A stretch of 64,000 nucleotides of DNA, taken from Drosophila miranda. Taxonomy: Eukaryota > Arthropoda > Insecta > Diptera > Drosophilidae. The position numbers and the translations under genes were made by a program. Position 1 is the first letter of the stretch. Every line of letters starts with the position of its first letter. The notes below the pieces were generated by a model. It ran no database searches and was not told the DNA's origin. It saw only the letters and a program-made list of their open reading frames with translations. Location of the stretch: the NCBI RefSeq assembly GCF_003369915.1, contig NC_046675.1:20584001-20648000 (forward strand). The letters are read 5' to 3'. Shown here in pieces: positions 11,301 through 24,517 of this stretch.

Positions 11301-13405
11301 TCAATCCGTTGGTCATCTGTCCCGTGCGGCTGCATGCCAACGATGTGGAGAACTCGGGCAGTGCGGGTCTGCGGCCCGGAGATTTTTGCAATATTGGATT
11401 CATACACGAAGAGCTGCCCATCGCTGTGCCAGAGACAGTCTGGCGTTTATGGAAGGGCACAAAGCGAGCAGCTACAACGACAGCAGAGGAAACTCTTGGT
11501 CCAGTTAAGGCCAAGAAGGCCAAGATTGAGGCAGCTCCAGTCAAGAGCAAGCAGGAAAAGATTGAGGCAGCTCCATCCAAGTCCAAGAAGGCCAAGGCGG
11601 AGCCAACTCCCACCAAACGAAAGGCAGAAGAGGCAGTACAGCCACAGCCGCCTTCCAATGGACAGAAAAAGATTGAGTCCCTGACAAATGGCATCTCCAA
11701 AAAGCAGAAAGGCCAATTCTTTGAGGACAAAACCCCAGCCAAAAGTGCAAAGGCAAATGCAGAGACAGCCAAGGGTAACGCCACACAGCATGAGGCGGCC
11801 AAGGCCCGCATGCCAGGTGTTGCCAATTTCTGGGAGAGCGACTTAAACCAGACGAAAGATGCATCCAGCGACGAGGAGGAGGATGAGCCAACAACTGCCG
11901 AAACTCAGACAAACTCCAACAAAAAGAAGCGTCTCAGTGCCAAGGAGAAGGCCAAAGCGGAAGTCAAGGAAGATCAGCGCCTGCGGGAAATCGAGGAACG
12001 CAATGCCGATCCCCAGGCTCGACTGGAGACCATTGACCAGTACGAACGTCTGGTCATTGCCCAGCCAAATAACAGCATGGCCTGGCTGAAGTACATTTCG
12101 TTCCTTCTGTCCAACACGGAGATTGAGAAGGCACGCGATCTGGCCCGAAGATCCATCGCAACTATTTCCTTCCGCGAACCGCAGGAACTGCGAAATATTT
12201 GGAGTGCCCTGCTCAGCATGGAGCTCGCCTACGGCAACAACTTTGATGAGGTGCTCAAGGAGGCACTGCAGAGCAATGATCCCCTGGAGACGTACATCAG
12301 TGTGGTCGACATTCTGAAGAAGAACAACCAACGGGAGCGCCTCGCCTCAGTGCTCGTCATCCTTCTGAAGAAGTTCAAATCGGAGCCGAAGGTATGGCGT
12401 CTGGTGGCTGAAGCCTACTTCTGGCTGGGAAAATCCGATCAGGTTCATTCCCTGCTGCAACGGGCCCTGCGCTCGCTGCCAAACCCAGAGCGTAAGCATA
12501 TCCCTTACACTTTTTAAGAACTTTCCCTAATCCGCATTTTTCTCTAAATCTCTTCAGACATCAACCTCATTGTGGCCTTTGCCAAGTTGTACGAGAATAA
12601 CGATGACAAGGACATGGCCCAGACGCTGCTCGACGACATTGTCACTTCGTATCCGAAACGCATTGACATCTGGAGTGTCTACGTGGATATGCTGATCAAA
12701 ACGGGACAAATTGACTCGGCGAGGTAAGCTAATACAAGTAGAGATATAATGTTACCTCAGGAGTTGCCTCCCAGGGAAGTCATTTGAGTCCACATATTCT
12801 GTATTGCATTTCTGAATGATCAACTCTCTTCAACAAGGTCGTAATGTGCAACAGATTTGTTGCTTTCTTACCATTCCAAGGCCTCCCCTGAAAGAGGAGC
12901 TCGACCAAAGAAGCCTTCCCAATTTAAATCAGCCACCATCACTTTTGGCATTTTTGCGCACACTGTCGGCTGAGTTGAAAGATGATCTGATAGCTATATG
13001 TCCGTCTGTTACTTTAAAAATATCTATCTCTGGCTGAGACTTTCCTCTTTGATGGGAGTGTTAAATCCCCACCAGCAATTCACACTTTACCCACAAGATA
13101 GGGCCGTGCCGATTACTGCTGTAAATCTCAGCCATGCACAGCATGAAATAGATCTACAAATGATTGCATTTCTCTTCCCTTCAATCGTATTATCTTAAAA
13201 TAAACTAAACTCTTATGGATACTCTTATACTTCCTATAGAAACGTTTTGGATCGTGCTGTGCAGCAGAAACTGAAGCCCGAGAAGATGCGAGTGATCTAC
13301 AAAAAGTATCTGAAACTGGAGAAAAAACATGGTTCCAAGGCGACAGAGGCCAAGGTGATGCAGGAGGCTGAGGAGTGGGTGAAGAACTTCACCAAGTCAA
13401 TCTAG
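8398..13405 (+). CDS. CG5728: Rrp5/PDCD11 ribosome-biogenesis protein (CG5728)
   Basis: Nucleolar scaffold needed for early cleavages of the pre-rRNA and for both ribosomal subunits. Exons are 8398-8472, 8535-10828, 10891-12491, 12558-12723 and 13240-13405. Phases agree throughout and give 1433 residues, about the fly protein's length. The N-terminus MVPYEKSFPRGG is the family start. Exons 2 and 3 encode a long series of S1 RNA-binding repeats; modules such as LKPGSIVEKAKVLRLGSGGV and QVGDIVRAYVKNVS are easy to see. A low-complexity Lys/Ala/Glu linker with KKAKIEAAP-type repeats follows (about 11460-11990). The C-terminus is built of HAT/TPR-like helices (for example NNSMAWLKYISFLLSNTEIE), continuing through exons 4 and 5 to a typical Rrp5 ending. 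The gene converges on BRWD3, with stops about 700 bases apart, and shares its 5' region with Dis3. Confidence 0.95.
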
Positions 13406-13419
13406 TTCCACTACTAGAT

Positions 13420-13515
13420 CCGTAGATCCATACATCCGTAGATCCATACATCCGTAGATCCATAGATCCGTAGATCCATAGATCCGTAGATCCATAGATC
13501 CGTAGATCCGTAGAT
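13420..13515. repeat. Tandem 8-bp repeat just after the Rrp5 stop
   Basis: Twelve contiguous 8-bp units of the form CCRTANAT (ccgtagat alternating with ccatacat or ccatagat). Alternation makes a 16-bp higher-order period, and the last two units are both ccgtagat. It begins 15 bases after the stop codon, so it probably lies in the 3' UTR. No coding role is visible. Confidence 0.9.
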
Positions 13516-14101
13516 AGATGATTAAGAGATTAAGGAACCCATTTAAATACAGTGTTTTTTTTATGAATACTTTTATTCTAAAACTATTTTAAATGAAGTG
13601 TGATTTCCGCGAGTGTGCTAATCTTGTGTTTCGTGTGTATGTATATGCATAATATATATATATAGAGAGATACATATAAAAGTAAGTGCCTGTGGCACAC
13701 AACCCAACCTACATGCACACGATGTAGAAGCTGCTGCAGACGTGAGAGAGGCTGGCTGCCACACAGAAAATGAATCGTAGAACTTAAGGACAATCATTGA
13801 AAATAGTATTCTTCTTGCAGTGCATATAATGAATTTCAATGGATATGGGGCGTTATGGGATACTACACATTACAACATAATGCTTAAGATTAGGGGGGAG
13901 AAAGGAGGCGTCGATGGGCCTCTGGATCCTTGGACGATTACGATGACGAAGTGGTTGTTGACGTGGTTTTTACTCTTACACATTAATCAATAAGGGAAAG
14001 GGATTTACCCTCGCATATGCTGGCTCTTTTTAATTAGATTTTTAGATTTAATTTATACATAAAACAGTCTGGTGTCTGGTGCATATGGTGGTCTGGTCTG
14101 G
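13516..14101. other. Convergent 3' regions of Rrp5 and BRWD3
   Basis: No gene is visible. A reverse-strand AATAAA occurs at about 13571-13576 and could serve BRWD3. A short AT/GA microsatellite (atatatatatagagaga) lies near 13650-13667. The rest is presumed 3' UTR of one or both genes. Confidence 0.5.
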
Positions 14102-17100
14102 TCACTCCTTGAAGATGCCTCGCGCCTTGGCCGATATCTTGCGCACTCTTCCGCGACTGCTCACGCTCACCAATTGCTCGTCGCTGTCCCCAGAGATGTC
14201 GCCCCCACCCCCATCCCTGTCATCCGGCTGCTCCTCCTCATCTTCCGCTCCGGATTGCTCTTCCGGCGATTGCTCTCGTCGTTCCTCCTGTGAGCTACTG
14301 GCATGGGCATCGCCATTGCGCATACGTTTACGCTGATGTTGTGCTCTGCGCGGATCGGTTTGCTCCTCATCGGACTGCTCATTGTAGCGGGGTCTCTTCT
14401 GATTGCGACCGCCGCCGCGTTGATAGTTACCGCGTTGCCGATCGGCCCGGCGGGAGGAAACGCTACGCGGCACCACATAGTCCTCATCATCATCGTTGTC
14501 GTTGTCATTTTCATTCTCATTTTCATTGACGACCGAGTTGTCCGAGGGCGGACGACGCGCCGGTGGCGGTCTTCGCTGACGCTGCGACGGGCGCTCTTGT
14601 GCGGCCGCCGTCGCTGATGCCGAGGAGGATTTGGTCTTGATCCGGGTCCGAGTCCTCCCATTGCTGGGCGACACATAGCTGGTCAATGGCTGATTGTCTT
14701 CGGAATCGGTGGCAGAGGCTTCCTCATTCTCTTCCTCCTCATCTTCATCGTCCTCGTCGTTGGTCTGAGAACTGGACCCACCATCAGTGCCCTCATCGGA
14801 GGCAGCAGCATCCTCATCCTCGTCCTCGTCCTGATCCTCCTCCTCTTCCTCGTCCTGAGAGTTGGCCTGACTCGTGCGTCCACGCAGACCCCGTCGGGTC
14901 CCCACATTGCTATGGCTATTGCTATTGCTGTTGCTGTTTGTCGTGGAGGTGGGTCGCCTGTGGTTGGCAATGGCTTGGATCAGTCGTGTGTTCTCCAGCG
15001 GATCTGTGCTCGTGTCCAGCTCATCGGCATTCCGCTGATGCCGCGACAAAATGCGTCTCGGTGGTGCCCTGGACGCGTTCACAGTTCCCAGATAATTGTG
15101 GTCATGGGTGGCCACGGCAGGACTATCCTCCCGATGGTTTGGAGCAGAGGTCGACATGGAGGAGGTCGTGGAGGTGGCATGGGAGCGCGTCATATGCGTG
15201 CTCCTCTGGGGCGGCGGTGAGGCCAGTCTTCGGCGCAGTGCCAGAGGATGAGGTGGTGCTGCCGCCTGTGACACGGCAATGGCTGTGCTACTTTTTGCGG
15301 GTGTTTCTAAAATTCAACAGACACTGTTAGCTGTTGTCTTTATCATTGGATGGCTGTGGTGGCTACTCACTCTGCTGATTGTTGGCCAGCGGCTCGTTAT
15401 CGCTGTCATCGTCATCATCGTCGTCCTCGCTCTGGGCCCGATTGATGGCCGTGTTGCGATTCGTACGCAACTGGCGAGACGGAGCTGGGCCGACTATACC
15501 CAAAGCGGCGCGGCTGGTCGATGGCATATCGTCTTTTGTGGGTGTGGGAAGGATCTGGAAGACAAAAGAGATTTGTGGTTAATCGAATAACATTTCTGGG
15601 AAGCCTTCACACACACCTCTTCAGCCTCGTCGCTGTCCTCTTCCTCCTCTTCTTCAATATCACTGCCACGACCCCAGTCGAGAATCGCCCGCTTGGCGCT
15701 CTGACGCGTGGGTCTCGCCACGGGACCATGCGAGTCCGTGTCGGACTCAATGATCCGACCATTGCGCACTGGCAGGTGGTAGCTGTGATCATTCTCGGCC
15801 GCATGGTGGGACGTTGATGTGGTGGCTCTCCCACCATTGGCCCGCGTGTTCCGTGAGGGACTCTCCAAGCTGGGATCGAGGGCAGTGGATGCAGCAGCAG
15901 CCGCTGCAGCTGCAGCAGCGGCCGCACTGGTACTGGGGCCATTGTCTGTGGCCTGAAACCTGGAATTTACCTGGGATCTGCCCCTTCGGCGGGTCACATT
16001 GCTGTGGCTGTCCTGCGTGCTCTCGTCCTGCTGGGAATGGGAGGCGGCCTCTTCGGAGCTGCCCAAACCACGACGCGTGCGTCGAGTGGTGGCCGAGACT
16101 GCTCCTCCACGACTGCTGCCCGCAGGGCTCTTGTCCAGGCGGCGACGTTTCGTGTTCGAGTCTCCGTTTCTGTTGGCAGACTTGCGCTTCTTCCCTCCGC
16201 GGCTGCTGCGTCCCCCGTTGGGGTTGTAGCTGTCCTCGGAATCATTTGGATTGGACTCATCGTCGACGAGACGCTGGCGCGGTCTTCCACGTCGCGGTCG
16301 CGCCTGCTGCGGTGAACTGGCATTGGTGTGGGCATCGTCCTCTTCTTCCTCGTCACTGCTGGCATCTGAGGTGGCCTGGGCACTGGTCTCCTCTTCGTCC
16401 TCCTCCTCATCGTCGCTGCTGCTGCTGTTTTGATGGCGTCTCTGTTGGGCCGCAGATGAGGAGGAGGTCACACGATTTGAGCCCGAGTGGCTGGAACTGG
16501 CCGTAACGGCCACCCCGTTGCGGCGTCGCGAACGTTGGGCACGCGCCACCGCCTCCTCATCATCATCATCGTCATCGTCGTCATCTTCGTCCTCATCCTC
16601 ACTCGTGTGCGGCAATGGCAGTCTCCTGGGTGCCGTTTGCGGCTTCTGACTGCGACGCGTGGTCCGCTCCTTGTTCGGGCGTTTGCTGGGACTGCTGGAG
16701 GTTCCACGTCCGCCCCCACTGCTCCCGGACTTGTTCTTGTTGGCGCGTCTGCGTGCCGCCTTCCAATTGGTGACGACCGTCTTGATGCGCGACTCGAACA
16801 GGGCGCTCAAACGCAGGGTCATCGAGTAGATCTGCAAGACAGAGAACAAGGAGAAGGCGGACCGCCCATTAGGATTAGGATTGGGTTTGGACTGGGCCGT
16901 TAGATTGTTAGTAGTTAGCCCTCCGAAGGGGGAGAAGACCTTACCGCTAGGTTATCCTATAGATAGATGATAGAGTCACGTAGATCGTCATTCATTTGGT
17001 TCGTTATTAGATATCGAAATGTTTGATGTGTTTTTATATTTATATTTTTGATATTCGATACACATTTTAATGGTTTATGAGGTTTTCGAGTTTAGGGTAT

Positions 17101-20100
17101 TCGAGATATTCGAAATGGAAGGCATGTTCACGGTAGGCAAAAGAAACGTAAAGAATAGATGGATGAGCTTTTGCATGTGTGTGGCTAATGTGAGCGTGTG
17201 TGTGTGTGTGGGTGTGCTTCAAAAGGGTTTTTTTTCAGTAGGACTGCAGGACCATCGACATATATCGACATATCTATCGAATGATGGGAGTTCCCCGTTA
17301 GAAACGATATATAAAACCTTGATCTATCGCACAATTTCAAGAATTCATCGATTTTATCGATACTGTCATCGATGGTTTTGCAGTTACAGTTTGAGAAATG
17401 GAACGAACAAGAAGGAACAATGGAACCAAAAAAACCAAACGAACACAAATCAAAATCAAAAACAAAAGCAAAAGCAACGAATACGAGAGATGCCCCCTGT
17501 GATCGCTGATCATCTTGAGTCATAGAAAGCAATAAATGACGATCTGCAACCGATCTGATCTGCCGCCATATCTACAAGGGACAGATGCGAGTGGTCTCCG
17601 TCTGTTCCCAGGCACTCACCCGCGAGCGTTTGTTGGTATTGTAGTTCTTGGAGTTCTGGAATATCAATCGGACATCCTTGGCAAAGTCCATGGGATCATC
17701 ATAGTTGCCACCCAGCAAGTCCTCCTTCACCGTCCGCAGATCCATCGGAGTGGCAATGATTTCCAAATAGTCCGGAAACTCAATGGTGTCCACTGGCTCA
17801 CGGAATGGCAACGAATCCGGCCGCTGCCACATCAAATCCAACAGCTGCCGGCAATCCGAGCGCCAATCCCCATCCGAGTGCATGCGAGTGGACCTGCAGA
17901 AAGGGACCCAATATGTGTTAATATTTTGATATTTAACATTAAACATTAAACCTACCTTCGGGTGGAGGAAACACGTTGTCGTGCGGCTGCTGCCGCGGCC
18001 GATGTGGTGGGTCCGGTGCTGGTTGAGGGAACAACATCAGAGTCAGCTTCATTCTCGGACTCGGACGAATGATAGACATCCACCAGCTGATGGTAGACGG
18101 CAGCCACATCAATCTCATCCGCCTCCCTGATGATGCGCAGGCACAGATCCGTCACAATCCGCGCATGCTTCACAATGATCGTGTGCCGACGATTGTACTG
18201 CTCCGCATTGGTGGCCAAATACCGCACATCGAACTGTGCGGAGGTGATGCGTCGGTAGAAGTGATTCTCGAAACGTGACTTGACCGTGGTCAAATCGATC
18301 GGATACTCGATCAGGTAGGCATAGTCGGGATATATGTTGAGGTCGACGGGTGCCAAGAAATGCTCTGCTATGGACAGACGCATCACCTGTTCGAGGCCAT
18401 TGATGATGCGGCGACAGGTGCCGTCGCGGTCGCCTCGATGCCACTCCTCGGACTTGGGCTGATAGAGCGTTGCGCGTATTTCCTCGGGCAGGACTGGCAC
18501 GGCGCCACCGACTTCATCCGGCACTCGTTGCTGGTCAATCGGCTCCATATCCCAGGGACTCATGCGCTCGTACTCTCCATTATCCCAGCGTACGCGAAAG
18601 CACATGAAAAACGAGTCCGGAAAGTCGGCGCACAGGGCGTGACGGGACTCGATCTGTCCCATCCACCAGCCGTCGCCGATCATGCAGCGGAAACGATCAC
18701 CAATGCTCCAGTTGCGCTGCACGGCCAGATCGAACGTCTGGCGCAGCACCAGAAAGTCCAGGACATCGGGCATATCATGATATTTGATCTTAAACGACGT
18801 CCCCGTCATGTTGCCGTCCTCATCGATGATGGCCATCTTCAGGCAGCACAGCCGTGGCGGACGTATCTCGTACTTGATGCCAATCACCCGCACCAGCTCG
18901 TGGTCGCGCAGCGTGTGAAAGTTCCACGGCTCCGAGCTGTGCGACAGTTTGTAGACCTTCTTCAGGCGCACGGCATCCAAGTAGCTCTGATGGCCCTGCC
19001 GAAAGTACACCACTTCGTCGCCCATCTGCGGATAGTACGGAGTCTTGCGCGGTATCACCTCGGACAACCACTCGGCGGGTCTGTACAGCTCCGGGATTTC
19101 ACCGTTGAGATCCGTGGGCGGGAACAGCACTGTCTTTCGGCCCACCTTCCTGGCCGTCACTTGTCCTTGGCCCTGGCCACTGCCACCGCTGGCAGCTGCT
19201 CCGACAGCTCTGCCGGCTGCATCCTCATCGCTGCTATCGTCGCTACTGTGGGGCCGACGGGTCAGTGGCTTGCGTTTGGAGCGTTTGGGCGGCTCTAGAT
19301 TGGGCCCCGGTGTATCCGCCACCCAATCGGAGTAGTCAGAGCTGTCCGTGTCCGAATCGTCGCTGCTCTCGTCTAGATTCGCCTCCACATTCGAGTAGCT
19401 GGTATCCCCCGACGAATTGCTGGACACATCATCCTCCTCCTCTTCGTGTGCCGGGGGCACATCCTGTTCGTAGTGGTGCTCCTGTTCTTGATCTCTCACC
19501 GCTCGGGTACGATATGCTGGCGCCAGTGGCCCGACCACTTGTCCCGGTCCAGGCGGAGCGTTACGCCGCCTACCGGGTCGGCCGGCCCCATTGGCCCTCG
19601 TGTTCCGTGGTCGGCCCATGCTGCCGCTCGTCTGCTGGGCCGACGCCGCACTGGCAGTATTGATCATGATGGGTCGCCGTCGCATCTCCCGTTTGTACTC
19701 TTGCTTCTCGTACAGTCCGGCGGAATAGCTCACTTGCTTGATGTTTTGCAACTGGGCGTACTTCATGGGACGCACATAGGTCCGGCGTACGAACTTCAAA
19801 GGCAATGCCTGCTGGGGCGAAGCCTGCTGAGCAGCTGGTGCAGCTTCCTCTGGACCTGCTTCCTGGGGCAAAGCGGGCTCTTCCGGCGGCGCTGCTGCTC
19901 CCCAGCCCTGACGTGGCGTGCCCAAACGTCCGCCTAAAACATTTCCGCGCGCAGATTGTCTACTGTTTGAGTTGGGCTGCTGCTGCTGCTGTTGCTGTTG
20001 CTGCTGCTCCTGACGCTGGCGGTTGGTCAAACGTTCAAACGATTGATTGCCATTGCTCGCATTCGATTCGTTGGCATTGGCACTGCCGACCGACTGGCGA

Positions 20101-23100
20101 TTGGCCAAGGCCGCAATCATGCGATCTATGTGGGAATAGCCTGAAGGTCCAGCAGCAGCAGCTGGTGCGGCGAGTGCAACGGCTACACTGGCATTCAGCG
20201 GGGGATTCGCAGCATTCGCATTCAGATTATCCTCAATGACCACACCATCCACACCCACAGTGAGATTGGGTGTCAACTGATCAATGGTGCAGCTCTCACG
20301 GCCGGGTACGAAACGTTGATACTTCGTGGGATGTGGATTGCCATCGGCATCGACGAGAAAAGGTGGTGGCATCAAATGCGGCATTATCTGCGTCTGTTCG
20401 TCCACCACATGATGCTGGGCATCGCGCAGCAGTGGCCGGAAATCTGTGTGAAAGAAAAGCTCAGCGGGCAGCTGGCAAATCGAAAAGGAAATGGAAAACA
20501 GTTGAAATAAACAAATGACAGATGGAAAACATTAAGCACTCACCATGGAGTACTTATCCTTGCACATTCCCAGGCCAAAGATCATGATATGACCATGTGA
20601 ATCGGTGGCAGCTATCATTGTGCCATCCGGCGACCATTTGGCATCGAACACGCTGCCATGGCCCTGCCCGTCGATGTCATTGAAGAACTCGGTGACCATC
20701 ACGCCCTGTTCAATGTCCCAGAGGAACACCTGACCATCGTGGCCGGCGGAGAGCAGTACGTGCTCGTCCCTGGGGTTCGATTCGAGGACGTACAGCTCAT
20801 CCTTGTGGCCGCGCAGGACACGATGCAGCTTGGCTGATTTCGAGTCCCAGATTTTGATCTGTACCGGTAAAGATATACATTAAAGACGGAGTGTTCTCTG
20901 CGTAAGGGATTGCTACGCTACTCACGGTGAAATCATTGACGGCAGTGATGACATAACGATCTGAGGCATCCCAGGCCACCATTGTGACCTTTAGCTTTTT
21001 GCCCTCTTCAGGCTCCGGGCAGCTGTCAAACGGAAGGAGTTACAAAGGAGAAGGAGAAGAATCTTATGGCTATAACGCACCTGGCCAACCGTTCGGTCAT
21101 GCACAGCTTGACGCTCTTCCACTGCTGCGACTCAAAGGTCCAAATGTGTGCGGTACCATCCTTGCTGCCGGATATGAACCTCAGGCCACGATGCGACCAC
21201 TGCACCGAATCCACGGCATCGGTGTACGCTTCCGTTTCCAGTATTCTTTTGGGCCCATCTTCGCCCATCATGTAGACACGGACATGATGGTCCGCAGAGC
21301 CGGCAGCCAGAAACATGCCGCCCGGCGAGAACGTGGTGCACATCATCTGCGCCTGTCCCGGTCGCAGCTTCTCGTGGTACTGCGTGGGCTTTGGAGCGAA
21401 CGTGATCTTCTGGCCACGTGGAGTCGAATACTGCCAGAAGGCAATGGAACCGTCTGTGCTGGTGGTCACCAAGTATCGCAAGTCGCTGCGTGGCGATGGG
21501 CAAAAGTTCACGGACGTTATCATGCCCGTGTGGGCGGAGAGGACAGCAATGGGGGAGGTGGTCTGCATGTCCCACACACGCAGAATGCGGTCCACCGATC
21601 CGGCGGCCAGCATTGTGTTGTCCAGGTTGATGGCAATGTCTGTGATCTCGGCCGAGGCACCGCGCAACGTCGCCAGGAGGCGACCATCCGCCGCAGACCA
21701 GATCTTGATAAGCAGATCATCGGCTCCCGTGATAATGTAACGTCCAGTGCGGTCGAAAAGCACGCAGTACACGGAGGATAGGTGGCCCACGGTGCGGCGC
21801 AGCAAAATAGTCTTTTTATACAGCTCCGTGGGCACCAGGAGCTTGCGACGAACTTCCCCGCCATACTCCCGGCCAGCTAGTACCCGAGCTAACGGAATCA
21901 AAAAAGTACCTTAACATTTTTCAAATCCGTTTCAAAAGGCCATTCATCGTCTACTCACTTATATTGTGGGTGCGCTTGGTGTAGTCTGCATCTGGCAGTG
22001 ATACGTCATGGAGGCGAGTACAGTAATCCCTGAGAGAACGATGCCCGTAAATGGTGTCCTGCGTACGCAGAAGATTTTGCCGACCAGTGCCAAGGAGCGA
22101 AAATATGCCTGGCACACTGCCCGGATATTGCCGTTCCACTAGCGGACCTAGTCGACCGCATAATTCCTGCAAATGATTGTCTCCAATATGCGTGTATTTT
22201 TGTTCCTGCAACAGATAAAATTCAAATTAATAACGATGCTTTTGTTTATCGATAACCAATGCCACGATGAATCGAAGGCAGCTGTTACGCACACAAGCGA
22301 TGTACGTATAACCGTCTCGCTCTGGCGAGCACAAGTCCGGGGGTTGTTTGTGTATGTGTATGCATGTGAAGCATGCTTATGTATGGAAAAGCAAGATGTC
22401 GGCTGCTGGCAGACTAATTGTTGTAAAAAAATTACTATGCAATTTTTAATTTTGGGTTTTTTTCAAAAATTACTCAAATTTACACATTTTGAACATTTTT
22501 GTAGATTAATTTTGCACTTTAAAATATTTGGATTTTTTTAACCAATCTTTAATAATTTCCAATTTATTTATTAATTAATTTACCAAAATGTTTGATTAAT
22601 GCACTTTTTATTTTAAGATTTGCAACAAATTAATTTACACACACGCGTGCACTTCTACGGTGTCGCCGCTAAATCAATCGATTTGCGCGTGACGTCACAA
22701 AAAGGCACGCACAAAGAGAGGAAGCGCGACAAGCGAAATAAGTTTTCCCACTTATGCAAGACACGCACCACACACAAAGAAAATGCAAGGGAATGAAACT
22801 AGAAACCAATTATAACACTCACCAATTCGGCAAAGGTCTGCTGATGCTCATTTCCCAGCCAATCAATGCGTCGCGGCAGAACCTGTGGAGAAAGGTAGAA
22901 GAGGTGGGGAGAAGGGAATATGAGCTGTTATCACTTGCACCGCTGCCTGCTTGCTGCGCTAACGAACATCGAAACAATGACGTAGCCAACAGGGCAGGGG
23001 GGACTACAACGTCACCGACAATTCTTCTTTTTTAGCAAGCAGACAGACCAGGCAGACTATCGGGCGGGCTATCCCGGGGCCCAAAAGCTAGCGGACTATG

Positions 23101-23541
23101 GTTTCAGTTCTCAGTATAGCTTGAACTGTGATATAAAACCGACGTAGGCTTTGTGTCGCTGCTGCTTCTGCTGCCGGCAGCAGAAACAACAACAAAACCC
23201 AAACAAAAATATATAAACAAACGCAAGGCAGAGTTTTTGCATTAACCGTGATACCGAGATGCCCCCGCCCCAAATCAGTTGTAGCGGCGGCCCAGGAATC
23301 GTCAGGTCTGTGGCCCCACTCTTACATTTTTCTGCTGCAGCTCCTGGATTAACACCTGTAAGGTTGCAAACAATAGATGCAGTTAGTAAAATGGATGTAA
23401 ACGCAAACCAAAAGATTCAAACGTTGAAAATTGCGCTCTTTTTTGTAGAGCAGAAGCCTCAACGCCTTCCGATCACACCGACCTTTGCCGTCTCATGCAG
23501 GGGCCCCGCTGTCAGGAACTTCGATATGAGGAAGTATAACT
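14102..23541 (-). CDS. BRWD3: BRWD3, WD40 and double-bromodomain chromatin protein (first exon unresolved)
   Basis: Chromatin reader and Cul4-DDB1 ubiquitin-ligase receptor of the BRWD/PHIP family; acts in the nucleus. Minus-strand exons are 23541-23483, 23355-23326 (30 nt), 22882-22823 (60 nt), 22205-21959, 21888-21081, 21022-20926, 20858-20544, 20471-17956, 17893-17620, 16831-15617, 15554-15371 and 15306-14102. All phases agree, giving about 2336 residues plus a short first exon. The N-terminal helical motif starts ELYFLISKFLTAGP. WD40 repeats follow (for example GRYIITGADDLLIKIW), then a cryptic Tudor-like region. The first bromodomain is around YLIEYPIDLTTVKSRF and the second around DYLEIIATPMDLRTVKEDL. 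Between the WD40 repeats and the first bromodomain, and after the second, lie long Gln, Asp/Glu, Ser and Arg runs. The missing first exon must end in phase 1 and should lie between about 23550 and 23850. Its 5' end abuts the 3' flank of the Torip-like copy. Confidence 0.94.
16832..17619 (-). other. BRWD3 intron between the second bromodomain exon and the next exon
   Basis: A 788-bp intron that interrupts the end of the second bromodomain (...NTNKRSR / IYSMTLRL...). It contains a GT microsatellite near 17196-17212 and several ATCGAT-rich words at 17257-17372. No nested gene is visible. Confidence 0.6.
22206..22822 (-). other. BRWD3 intron, AT-rich
   Basis: Intron of 617 bp between the 60-nt exon and the exon that begins EQKYTHIGDNHLQ. 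It is very AT-rich at 22420-22640, followed by a CpG-richer block with gacgtcac near 22690. No reading frame of interest. Confidence 0.6.
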
Positions 23542-24059
23542 CTGCAAGAAGAACAATTCCACAGAATAAGTGCAACAGTTGGGTGGCCAAATAGCATTAT
23601 TATACGAAAATTGAAACTTTTCGTATGGATGTTCTTGCAATTCGATTCGCGGCCATTCAGCCCAGGCATCGCGAATGCACAGCCATCGAGCCCATCGCAA
23701 AAGCACACACCTCTCCCGGGGCTGCGGGAGGCTCTGGGCAGCCATATTTTTGCACACACTTATTGTATTCGTATTAAACGTACCTGGCACTATCACATCA
23801 TTACAACTGGGCTGGCTATTTGCCATTATTCATTGCGAACTACAGCTCGGATTATTACAAAATTGTAGTTGCTTTCTTCCAAAAATTCTTTTTTCAGCTT
23901 CTTCTTCACTGTCACATTATCGATGAACCTCAGAAATATACCGAAGTAGCCGACTCGCTTTCAAAATATACCGATGACAAAACGAGCTTAGCCCACTTAG
24001 GCCCCCCTATTTAAACAGTTCAACAGTTCAGGTAAATGGTTTGTTTGTTAAGGTAAATA
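23542..24059. other. BRWD3 5' region joined to the left end of the Torip-like duplication
   Basis: From 23542 to about 23850 this should contain the BRWD3 promoter and its unresolved first exon. One small candidate begins at a minus-strand ATG (23751, MAAQSLPQPRE), but its donor phase does not match the next exon, so I do not call it. From about 23855 the sequence becomes nearly identical to 25512-25720, marking the left edge of the duplicated Torip-like unit. Confidence 0.5.
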
Positions 24060-24517
24060 TTATTCATTGTAAATTCTTCTTGTAGATCTATGCCATCTTG
24101 TTCCATCTTTCCTCTGAACTAAAAAAAAAACATGATATCTTTCACCTGAACTGCGCTAAATTGATTAAATTTTCATTATTTTCGGTGGCATATAAAAATA
24201 CCCCCTTGGTCTACATTGGGTTAATCGTTCTCCGTCAAGGATTGAAACCATATTCCGTGGAATATTAATAGCTAGTTTGATCCTTCAGACCAGCCCACAC
24301 AATTTTCTTCAATTAATGAACATCATTTCTACTTGACTTGTTCATTTTAAATACTTGTTTTTATTGGATTTTGCCTAAAAAAAAGATTTTGGCGAAAAAA
24401 GGTCAATTAAAAAACGGAAAAGAGTAATCGTTTCTATTGCTCAATTTTGATATTCCGTTTATTCCGTTTCCCATGTATTGTATTTTGTCTAAAACAAGGT
24501 TTAAACAAAAAAACAGC
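24060..24517. repeat. Dispersed repeat, copy downstream of the intact Torip-like gene
   Basis: Nearly identical to 25715-26205 and more distantly similar to 7735-8140. It carries the same landmarks (GATATCTTTCACCT, ATTTTCGGTGGCATATAAAAATACCC, the GATCCTTCAGACC block, aaaggtcaa, ggtttaaacaaaaaa). It lies immediately 3' of the stop codon of the Torip-like gene and travels with it in the tandem duplication. The family is not recognised. Confidence 0.65.

Noticed and set aside
14686-16506. Several plus-strand frames rich in Trp, Arg and Cys
   Set aside because: Mirror images of the Asp/Glu/Ser-rich BRWD3 tail; low-complexity artefacts.
18360-19298. 312-residue plus-strand open frame
   Set aside because: Antisense to the large BRWD3 exon, which is confirmed by bromodomain and linker sequence.
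23700-23760. Possible BRWD3 first exon beginning MAAQSLPQPRE
   Set aside because: Its donor would leave two bases, but the next exon needs one; phase mismatch.
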